From assembly GCF_963675165.1 (NCBI RefSeq), contig NC_087391.1, forward strand, positions 4,886,646-4,950,645: a stretch of DNA of 64,000 nt, in the 5' to 3' direction. Below the pieces are notes generated by a model. It was not told the origin of the DNA. It saw nothing but the letters and a program-made list of their open reading frames with translations, and ran no database searches. The position numbers were made by a program, and so were the translations under genes. This stretch comes from Halichondria panicea. Taxonomy: Eukaryota > Porifera > Demospongiae > Suberitida > Halichondriidae. This document shows, piece by piece, positions 10,111 through 18,657 of the stretch; position 1 is the stretch's first letter; each line of letters starts with the position of its first letter.

Positions 10111-10793
10111 ACACACACACACAGAGTCAGCTTTACCGTATCCCTCGTGCGGCTACGCCTCGAGGCATAATAAAGAGATAAAGCTAAAAGCTATATAATG
10201 GTGGACACAGACATGTTGAAAGTGAACATTTTAAGTTAATTTGGCAGTCGAGCCCTGTGTTCCCGGGTTATCTATCGTGGTCGGGAATTAATCGATGACA
10301 AACTAAAGAAGTATGCAGATTATGAATCCACACACAAAGTTATTATTAGGTGGGAGGACATTAGTTCAACGGAGCAACTAGTGTTTGTACTCTATTTCCT
10401 CAACCCATGCAGAGCAAGAGCTCACTTGCCAAAAGGAGTTATAGTTCAAACCAGTTTAGTGGACCTTAGCTTTATCAACTCAGAGAGACAAGTATAGAAA
10501 TACGTAAATCCAGGCAGGCAGATACTACTATGATTTTACATGATACTTTTGAGGACAATTAATTTGCCCACTGTCATGTTGTACCATACAATTTAATATA
10601 GGTAGACTATGTAATGCTTAATTGAATGCTATATATAAATGAGCAATTAATTTGTACTGATATTCATTGCCCATTTGTTGTACCATATATAGATACGACT
10701 ATGTAATGAATGCTATATATAGATAATCATGGGCTATAATAAGAAAGAGAAAGAATGGTGTGTGTGCATGTACATGTGTGTGTACATATTAGA

Positions 10794-12215
10794 ATGGCTG
10801 AGCAAGCTGAAATTAAGACTGGAGAGTAAGATTGTTGCACACATCAGATGCTGGAGTTTGTAGAATCTGTGCAATTTAGCTCAGAGCGTTGCATGTTCCA
10901 CCAACATGATTAGTTGCAAAGGACTATTTACAGATACTGCACTGCTAGCCTCGATTCCAGGCCACATTAAAACACGTATTTTTATCGGCCTGGAATCGAG
11001 GCTAGCAGTACTGCTAGCTATATAGGCACCTAGTGTATACATATAAACAATGACACGCTTACACTGATGCACTTTATGATCTATTCTGTCAATGTTACAA
11101 ATTATGTACTTTGCAGACTTGTATACTGTGTGTGTTCATCATGTGTAAACCTAACTATATACAATCACAGGTACTTCAAACACCTTGGAAGTAAGAGGTG
11201 CAAGTACTACGAGGTTCTGATACCTAACGAGTTCACCCCCAAACAACCCTGGGGAAGCTTCCCTCAAGACAAGTGGGATGAAGTAGGAGAATGCTACCCA
11301 GAGCACTTGCGAAAAACTCCTAACTTCACTACACACATCCCCATATATCGTGTATCCCACATGACACATGATGAGTCAGCAAGGAGCATCGGTTCTACAT
11401 TACCACAAGGCTACTACACATTCAAGACAAGGGCCAGACTAGGGAAACAAGGTGATCTAACTTGGGACGAGACTACAAGCTACGGTGGAGCTTCATTAGG
11501 AGAGACATACAAGCAACTTGAAAGTGGAGAATTCGAGCTACTCCAACGATCAGAAGCGAGCCCTGTGTTCCCAGGTTATCTATCGTGGTGGGGAATCGAT
11601 GTCAAGCCATTTTATAACACACAGGAGGGAAATGAATTATGTGAAAATATTAACGATATCCAGAAGAACAGACTGTACTATGTGCCTGGCTATCTAAATG
11701 AGCGAGCAAGTTCCATCTACGGCAACAACTCCTACAGTCTAGCATTTCCTGACCTACTTACCAGCTATCAAACAGCGAGAGACGATAAGCCTAGGGGTGA
11801 AATTCAGCTTAAAGTCGGAGGAACTTTATTGTATAAGCAAGAAATTTGCTACGTAGTCATGGTTGGTCTAGAAGGAGACAAAAAGCTTCGATCAATGCCT
11901 TCTATGGGGGATTACGAGTACTTCAGTCCCTTCCAACACAAGGGACTCATTAATTCCGAAGGAGTCGTCATCGATCAACAAAAAACACCGAATTTCAGAG
12001 CATTATGTATCGTTAGCAGTTTTAAGGACATTAAGTTCAACTGGGAGCAACTAGTATTTGCACTCTATTTCCCCAACCCAGAGCAAGAGCTCACTTGCCA
12101 AAAGGAGTTAGTTCAAACCAGTTCTGTGGACCACCATAAATTCTGCATTTCTACGCAACCACCCCCTAATGGAGGAAAATGGGTGTGTCCAAACAAACTT
12201 TCAAGAGAACTATAG
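10794..12215 (+). CDS. WWGIDV-family protein, subfamily B, copy B2
   Basis: Exon 1 10794-10825 (MAEQAEIKTG plus two bases), intron 10826-11170 (345 nt, GTAAGA to CACAG), exon 2 11171-12215; the spliced product is about 358 residues. Family blocks: NEFTPKQPWGSFPQDKWDE, IPIYRVSHMTHDESA, ASPVFPGYLSWWGIDV, YYVPGYL, YGNNSYSLAFPDLLTSYQTA, LKVGGTLLYKQEICYVVMV, FNWEQLVFALYFP and a Cys-containing tail ending in KWVCPNKLSREL. An open reading into the intron would add residues before YFKHLG, but the splice phase and the conserved exon 1 in sister copies favour the two-exon model. The intron contains a 23-bp-arm inverted repeat, absent from the shorter introns of B3 and B5. Function unknown; no signal peptide. 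Confidence 0.87.
10941..11009. repeat. Inverted repeat (23-bp arms) in B2 intron
   Basis: Arms 10941-10963 and 10987-11009 are exact reverse complements around 'gctagcctcgattccaggcc'; the spacer is 23 nt. It is present only in the longer intron of B2, which suggests a small MITE insertion. Confidence 0.85.
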
Positions 12216-12499
12216 AATCCACATACTATTTTTACTAAATTAAAATTACAAATGTATGAGTGTAAATGTGTTTGGTACATATTATACTTTAATTGTCATT
12301 GTCTTGTGTATCATCTGTGCTTTATGCATGTTGACCTACTGACTATAGGCAGGGATGCATTGAGGGGGGGCAAGAGAGTAATTCTCCCCCCCCCCCCAGG
12401 ATCTGGCAGATTCATTATAGTAATTAAGCATTAATTTGTGCTGCTATAATTATGATAACTTGTGAGCTGAAATTGCACTAGAATCGATCTAAGGCCCTC
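12216..12499. other. Intergenic stretch, nothing coding seen
   Basis: B2 3' flank with a poly-G run at 12364-12370 and a poly-C run around 12386-12398. No exon or RNA gene is supported. Confidence 0.6.
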
Positions 12500-12900
12500 A
12501 AATATTCAAGTACGGCTTAAAGTTGGAGGAACCCTATTGCATGCATGTACATGAAATTTGCTATGTAGTCATGGTTGGTCTAGAAGGAGACGAAGAGCTC
12601 CAATTAATGCCTTCTATGGGGGATTTCAAGTACTTTAGTCTTTTCCAGCACAAGGGACTCATTAATTCAAAAGCCGGCTATACAACAAAAAGGACTGGTT
12701 GTAAGGATAATAAGTTCAACAGGGAGCTACTATAATAGTGTTTGCCCCAAATCAGAGCAACAGCTCACTTGCAGGCCAAAAGAAGTTAGTTGAAACAAGT
12801 TCAGTGGAACATAACTTCTGCCTTTATAAGCAACCACCCCCTAACGGGGATAAATGGGTGTGTCCAAACAACCCAAAGGAAAAGCATGTATGGAAATAGA
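12500..12900 (+). pseudogene. Subfamily B fragment (C-terminal third), broken
   Basis: Begins in the LKVGG(T) block, then EICYVVMVGLEGDEELQLMPS, MGDFKYFSLFQHKGLINS, a damaged middle, and a tail matching the QELTCQ and KWVCPNNPK regions. Small insertions and a stop break the frame. Its downstream ~1.3 kb is nearly identical to 16160-17505, so both were copied as one segment. Confidence 0.8.
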
Positions 12901-13083
12901 TACATAATAGACTAAATTACAAGTGTGTGAGTAATATAAATGACCATAATTATATATATATATATACATGATTTATTTCATCGATCTGTTTCATCTGTGC
13001 TGTTTAGTACATTCTGACTATATGACCGCTCGTTTAGCCATTACTCTTGCTAGCGTCGTACACTGATATGTATGTATGTGCAT

Positions 13084-13125
13084 AAACACGCCTCTGTTTG
13101 TTTATAAACAAACAGAGGCGTGTTT
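13084..13125. repeat. Perfect 42-bp palindrome
   Basis: The two 21-nt halves (aaacacgcctctgtttgttta and its exact complement) meet without a spacer. Each half is the upstream phrase 'cagaggcgtgtttgtg' of B genes, so the palindrome is an inversion junction between head-to-head copies. A decayed relative lies at about 16646-16688. Confidence 0.95.
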
Positions 13126-13149
13126 GTGTTGTTGTGTTAGTTGAAAACT

Positions 13150-13345
13150 ATAGTTTTCTTCTGGATAACGTTAATGTTTTCACATAATTCATTTCCCTCC
13201 TGTGTGTTATAAAATGGCTTGACATCGATTCCCCACCACGATAGATAACCCGGGAACACAGGGCTTGCTTCTGATCGTTGGAGTAGCTCGAATTCTCCAC
13301 TTTCAAGTTGCTTGTATGTCTCTCCTATAATGAAGCCCCACCGTA
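13150..13345 (-). pseudogene. Inverted subfamily B exon 2 fragment
   Basis: On the minus strand it encodes part of exon 2 from the YGGASLGETYKQLESGEFEL block through ASPVFPGYLSWWGIDVKPF to the NELCENIN region, closest to B2. It has no flanking gene parts. A second copy is at 16735-16922. Confidence 0.85.
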
Positions 13346-13364
13346 GCTGTTCATCTGTGCTGTT

Positions 13365-13640
13365 TGCATTTCCTGACCTACTGACGAAGTATTAGGTGGC
13401 GGGCGTTGGAGCCGTATCGTGCAAGCAAGAAATTTGCTACATAGTTATGGTTGGGACAAAGAGCTCATATCAATGCCTTCTACGAGGGATTACAAGTATT
13501 GCAGTCCCTATACTACCCAACCAACAGCAGAGAGTATGATGTCATTAGTTTGCCCTAAAATTAAAGGGATACATCAAGATGGCTAGAAGCAAGGAAAACA
13601 ATTGAGCTTCAGAAGCCATCCACTCACTGAGTGCTAAGAA
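13365..13640 (+). pseudogene. Chimeric debris: subfamily B piece joined to cathepsin L 3' end
   Basis: Begins with 'gcatttcctgacctactgac' (the FPDLLT block), then a CYIVMVG-like phrase and 'caatgccttctacgaggga' (MPS block). It then passes to 'gggatacatcaagatggcta', matching the cathepsin L codons [12 protein letters not shown]. Sister copies are at 15060-15345 and 16925-17200. Dead. Confidence 0.75.
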
Positions 13641-13726
13641 GACATACTTGTACGTATATTCATTGCATATTGTTGTACCATAAAAATAGGTATGATTGTG
13701 TAATGCTTGATTGAACAAACTAAAGA

Positions 13727-13746
13727 GAGGCGTGTTTGTGTACATA
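13727..13746 (+). promoter_or_regulatory. Conserved element upstream of B genes
   Basis: The 20-mer gaggcgtgtttgtgtacata lies 29 nt before the B3 start codon and recurs exactly before B5 (17291-17310) and with one change before the dead B4 (15447-15466). A TATA-like run follows it. It is the same phrase found in the palindrome at 13084. A core-promoter role is inferred. Confidence 0.4.
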
Positions 13747-13775
13747 AGTATATATATACAACGCTAGCAAGAGTA

Positions 13776-14965
13776 ATGGCTGAGCAAGCTGACATTAAGA
13801 CTGGAAAGTAAGTTTGTACATGATATATAGGAATGTGTGTAGTCGGGTCAGCATCACTATTCATTGGTACACATTGGGATACTACTGAACTGTGTGTTCA
13901 ATCATGTATGACATTGTGTACAACAACTTATAATATCACAGGTACTTCAAAACCCTCTTGGATGAGAAACACAAGTACAAGCGCTACGAGGTTTTGATAC
14001 CTAATGAGTTCACCCCCAAACAACCCTGGGGAAGCTTCCCTCAAGACAAGTGGGATAAAGTAGGAGAATGCTACCCAGAGCACTTGCGGAAAACTCCTAA
14101 CTTCACTACACACATCCCCATATATCGTGTATCACACATGACACATGACAAGCCAGCAAGGAGCATTGATTCTACATTACCACAAGGCTACTACACATTC
14201 AAGCCAAAGGCCAGACTAGGAAAACAAGGGGATCTAGGGGGACCAGTCACTCGGGGTGAGACTATAAGCTACGGTGGAGCATTAGGAGAGACATACAAGC
14301 AACTTGAAAGTGGAGAATTCGAGTTACTTCACCGATCAGAAGCAAGCCCTGTGTTCCCGGGTTATCTATCTTGGTGGGGAATCGATGTCAAAGAGACACA
14401 GGAGGGAAGAGAATTAACGTCTCAAATCAAGAGGAGCAAATGCTATGTGCCTGGTTATCTAAATGATCCAGAAACTTCGATGTACGGCAACAACTCCTAC
14501 AGCATAAAATTTTCTGACCTACTGACCAGCTATCAGACAGCGAGAAGCGACAAGCCTGGGGGTGAAGTACAGCTTAAAATTGGAGGAACTTTATTGTACA
14601 AGCAAAAAATTTGCTATGTAGTGATGGTTGGTCTAGAAGAAGACGAAGAGCTCCAATCAATGCCTTCTATTGGGAATTACGAGAACGAGTACTTCAGTCC
14701 CTTCCAACACAATGGGCTTATTAATTCGAAAGGAGTAATCATCAATCCACATAAAGTACCGAATTTCAGAGCATTCTTTATCGTTAGCAGTTGGGAGAAC
14801 AAAAAGTTCAACTGGGAGGAACTAGTGTTTGCACTCTATTTCCCCAACCCAGAGCAAGAGCTCACTTGCCAAAAGGAGTTAGTTCAAACTAGTTCAGTGG
14901 AACATACATTCTGCCATTATAAGCAACCAATTCAAAACTATGGTAAATGGGCGTGTCCAAACTAG
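13776..14965 (+). CDS. WWGIDV-family protein, subfamily B, copy B3
   Basis: Exon 1 13776-13807 (MAEQADIKTG plus AA), intron 13808-13941 (134 nt, GTAAGT to CACAG), exon 2 13942-14965; the joined codon AAG begins the phrase KYFKTLLDEKHKYK and the product is about 351 residues. The same blocks as B2 are present: PNEFTPKQPWGSFPQDKWD, IPIYRVSHMTHDKPA, ASPVFPGYLSWWGIDV, CYVPGYL, YGNNSYSIKFSDLLTSYQTA, LKIGGTLLYKQKICYVVMV and FNWEELVFALYFP. Starting translation inside exon 2 would need a TTG, so the spliced start is preferred. A short indel region after WWGIDV (loss of the KPFY phrase) separates it from B2 and B5. Intact; function unknown. Confidence 0.88.
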
Positions 14966-15059
14966 AGAAGAAGTGTAGATAATTAATAACGCATATATAT
15001 ATTTTTTTGGCATTGCTGAGTACATACATTGCTATTATCATGTGTTTTATTTGAGGTGT

Positions 15060-15345
15060 TTGCATTTCCTGACCTACTGACTATATAGGTATAAAGAAGC
15101 TAATAAGCCTGGGTGTAACATTTAGGAGGATTATAAGCAGGAGATTTGATACATATAGTCATGGTTGGTCTAGAAGGGACAAAGAGCTCAGTAGTGCGGT
15201 TTCTAACTACCCAATACAACAGTGGAGAGTATGATGTCGATAGTTTGTAAAAGGGATACATCTCAAGTGGCTATAGAAACAAAGAGAACAATATTGTGGC
15301 ATACTGGCTTCTGCAGCTATCTACCCAACTGTGTGATAGGAACAC
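15060..15345 (+). pseudogene. Chimeric debris: subfamily B piece joined to cathepsin L 3' end
   Basis: Same composition as 13365-13640: a FPDLLT-block relic, a VMVGLEG-like phrase, then the last ~30 codons of cathepsin L ([17 protein letters not shown]) with small indels, its stop codon and the following 3' flank. Here the cathepsin piece is longer and extends through 'ccaactgtgtgataggaaca'. Confidence 0.8.
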
Positions 15346-15504
15346 ATGTCATTACTTTTGAGACAATATAATACGTATATTCTTTTTATATTGTACCATA
15401 AACAGGATGATTATGTAATGCTTATTGAAACTAAACAAATTAAACAGAGGCGTGTTTGTGTACATGCATACATATGTACCAGTATACGACGCTAGCAATT
15501 AGAG

Positions 15505-16440
15505 TGATGGCTAAACAACAATTTAATGCCACAGGTACTTCAAAACCAAGTAGGGAAAACAGTATACAAGTTTTACGAGGTTCTGATACTTAATGAGTTC
15601 ACCTCCAAACAACCCTGCATGGGGAAGCTTCCCTCAAGATAAGTGGGATGAAGTATATAGAAAAATGCTACCTAAAAAACTTGCAGAAACATCCTCATAT
15701 CCCTATATATACCCAAAACACTACGGAAAAATCCTAAAATTACTATACACATCCCATAATGAGCCAGCAAGGAACATCGCCATAGGGCTACTACACATTT
15801 AAGCTAAGGGCCAGACTAGGAAAACAAGTCTTATATAGATAAAGCTAAAAGCTATATAATGGTGGACACAGACATATTGAAAGTGAAAATTTGAGTTACT
15901 TCGGCAGTCAAACTCTGTGTTCCCGGGTTATCTATCGTGGTGGGGAATTGATCTTAAACCATTTTATGAGACACCAGAGGGAAGATAAGCATGGTTTTCT
16001 CAGTATAAATGAGCCAGAATCTTCAATATGCGGCAATTAATTCGGAAGAAGTATGCATGATCATGAATCCACATACTATCAGGTGGGAGGACATTAGTTC
16101 AACGGAGCAACTATAGTGTTTGCACTAAATCTCCCCACCCAAAAATTTGCTACGTATAGTTATGCGATCAATGCCTTCTATGGGGGATTACGAGTACTTC
16201 AGTCTTTTCCAGCACAAGGGACTCATTAATTCGAAAGGATATACAACAAAAAGCACTGGTTGTAAGAATAATAAGTTCAACAGGGAGCTACTATATAATA
16301 GTGTTTGCCCCAAATCATAGCAACAGCTCACTTGCATGCCAAAAGAAGTTAGTTGAAACAAGTTCAGTGGAACATAACTTCTGCTTTATAAGCAACCACC
16401 CCCTAACGGGGATAAATGGGTGTGTCCAAACAACCCAAAG
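15505..16440 (+). pseudogene. WWGIDV-family subfamily B copy B4, broken
   Basis: A decayed exon 1 (atggctaaacaa) is followed after only ~20 nt by an acceptor-like 'gccacag' at about 15533 and exon 2 homology: FYEVLI(L)NEFT, KQPxWGSFPQDKWDEV, then frame-broken YPYIYP, THNEPARNI, and a GYYTF-like phrase to about 15830. After a large internal loss, phrases of the FPGYLSWWGID block occur near 15920-15960, and C-terminal blocks near 16150-16440. Many frame breaks; clearly dead. Confidence 0.82.
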
Positions 16441-16734
16441 GAAAAGCAAGTATGGAAATAGATACATAGACTAAATTACAAGTGTGTGAGTAATATAAAT
16501 GACCATAATTATATATATATATATACATGATTTATTTCATCGATCTGTTTCATCTGTGCTGTTTAGTACATTCTGACTATATATGACCGCTCGTTTAGCC
16601 ATTACTCTTGCTAGCGTCGTACACTGATATGTATGTATGTGCATAAACACGCCTCTGTTTGTTTATAAACCAAACATAGGCGTGTTTGTGTTGTTGTGTT
16701 AGTTGAAAACTATATAAATATAGTTTTCTTCTGG

Positions 16735-17200
16735 ATAACGTTAATGTTTTCACATAATTCATTTCCCTCCTGTTTGTTATAAAATGGCTTGACATCGATT
16801 CCCCACCACGATAGATAACCCGGGAACACAGGGCTTGCTTCTGATCGTTGGAGTAGCTCGAATTCTCCACTTTCAAGCTGCTTGTATGTCTCTCCTAATG
16901 AAGCCCCACCGTAGCTGTTCATGTGCTGTTTGCATTTCCTGACCTACTGACAAAATATTAGGTGGCGGGCGTTGGAGCCGTATCGTGCAAGCAAGAAATT
17001 TGCTACATAGTTATGGTTGGGACAAAGAGCTCATATCAATGCCTTCTACGAGGGATTACAAGTATTGCAGTCCCTATACTACCCAACCAACAGCAGAGAG
17101 TATGATGTCATTAGTTTGCCCTAAAATTAAAGGGATACATCAAGATGGCTAGAAACAAGGAAAACAATTGAGCTTCAGAAGCCATCCACTCACTGAGTGC
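16735..17200. pseudogene. Second copy of inverted B fragment plus chimeric debris
   Basis: 16735-16922 on the minus strand repeats the inverted exon 2 fragment at 13150-13345. 16925-17200 on the plus strand repeats the B-piece/cathepsin debris of 13365-13640. Order and spacing match, so this is one segmental duplication carrying the upstream region of a B gene. Confidence 0.85.
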
Positions 17201-17339
17201 TAGGAAGACATAATTGTACGTATATTCATTGCGTATTGTTGTACCATAAATAGGTATGATTGTGTAATGCTTAATTAAACAAACTAAAGAGAGGCGTGTT
17301 TGTGTACATAAGTATATATATACAACGCTAGCAAGAGTA

Positions 17340-18553
17340 ATGGCTGAGCAAGCTGACATTAAGACTGGAAAGTAAGTTTGTACATGGTATATAGGAATGT
17401 GTGTAGTGGGGTCAGCATCACTATTCATTGGTACACATTGGGATACTACTGAATTGTGTGTTCAATCATGTATGACATTGTGTACAACAACTCATAATAT
17501 CACAGGTACTTCAAAACCCTCTTGGATGAGAAGTTTAAGTACTACGAGGTTCTGATACCTAACGAGTTCACCCCCAAACAACCCTGGGGAAGCTTCCCTC
17601 AAGACAAGTGGGATGAACTAAGTGACCTAGGAGCTCGAGGGCAATGCTACCCAGAATGCTTACTGAACAGTGATGCTGACCCCACTACACACATCCCTAT
17701 ATATCGTGTATCCCATATTACACATGATGAGCCAGCAAACAGCATCGATTCTACATTGCCACAAGGCTACTACACGTTCAAGACAAGGGCCAGACTAGGA
17801 AAACAAGGGAATCTAACTTGGGACGAGGCTACAAGCTACGGTGGAGCATTAGGAGAAACATACAAACGAATTGGAAAAGACAGATTTGAGCAACTCCAGC
17901 GATCAGAAGCGAGCCCTGTGTTCCCGGGTTATCTATCGTGGTGGGGAATCGATGTCAAGCCATTTTATGAGAAACAGAAGGGCAGAAGATTGAATTCTCA
18001 TATTAACGATATCAAGAGGAAAAGCTACTATGTGCCTGACTATCTAAAGGATAAGCCAAGTTCAATGTACGGCAACAACTCCTACAGTATAACATTTCCT
18101 GACCTACTGACCAGCTATCAGACAGCGAGAGACGATAAGCCTGGGCGTAAAGTACAGCTTAAAGTAGGAGGAACTTTATTGTATAAGCAGGAAATTTGCT
18201 ACGTAGTGATGGTTGGTCTAGAAGGAGACGAAGAGCTCAGATCAATGCCTTCTATCGGGGATTACAAACAATTCCAACACAATGGGCTTATTAATTCTGA
18301 AGGAGTAATCATCAATCCACATAAAACACCGAATTTCAAAGCATTTTTTATCGTTAGCAGTTGGGAGAATGAAAAGTTCAACTGGGAGCAACTAGTGTTC
18401 ACACTGTATTTCCCCAAACCAGAGCAAAAGCTCAGTTGCCAAAAGGAGCTAGTTCAAACCAGTTCTGTGGACCATACGCTCTGCATTTCTACTCAACCAC
18501 CCCCTAATGGAGGAAAATGGGTGTGTCCAAACAAACTTTCAAGAGAAAAATAA
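17340..18553 (+). CDS. WWGIDV-family protein, subfamily B, copy B5
   Basis: Exon 1 17340-17371, intron 17372-17505 (134 nt, GTAAGT to CACAG), exon 2 17506-18553; about 359 residues. Exon 1 and the intron are nearly identical to those of B3, whereas exon 2 shares features with both B2 (KPFYEKQ, tail KWVCPNKLSRE) and B3 (YFKTLLDEK start), a pattern expected from gene conversion. Blocks: NEFTPKQPWGSFPQDKWDE, IPIYRVSHITHDEPA, ASPVFPGYLSWWGIDV, YYVPDYL (Gly to Asp), YGNNSYSITFPDLLTSYQTA, LKVGGTLLYKQEICYVVMV and FNWEQLVFTLYFP. Intact. It is convergent with NEMF, whose stop codon lies about 105 nt beyond. Confidence 0.88.
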
Positions 18554-18657
18554 ACATAGAAATACGCAGATTCAGAGACTAAAACTATTAATTTACAAAA
18601 TTAATGTGTGAGTGATATAAACATACATTGTCATTGTCATTGTCATTGCCCTGTGTT

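Larger units (their letters stand above)
7842..10500 (+). pseudogene. WWGIDV-family subfamily B copy B1, broken and split by repeats
   Basis: A diverged exon 1 (ATGGCTGAGCGAGCTGACAT) begins at 7842. Exon 2 starts after an ACAG at 8270 and matches the family through KQPWGNFPQDKWDEV to about 8400. Homology then stops, and repeats fill about 8400-10190. Family sequence resumes near 10240 (SPVFPGYLSW-like, with a Trp-Gly change) and continues, with most of the middle missing, to a LVFVLYFLNP-like tail and the LTCQKELxQTS region near 10440. The copy is clearly dead. The stretch 10180-10520 is closely related to 15838-16130 in another dead copy, so the deletion predates their duplication. Confidence 0.8.

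Noticed and set aside
11067-11170. Extra N-terminal residues for B2 from the long open frame
   Set aside because: This stretch is the 3' end of an intron; sister copies have the same acceptor and a conserved upstream exon in matching phase.
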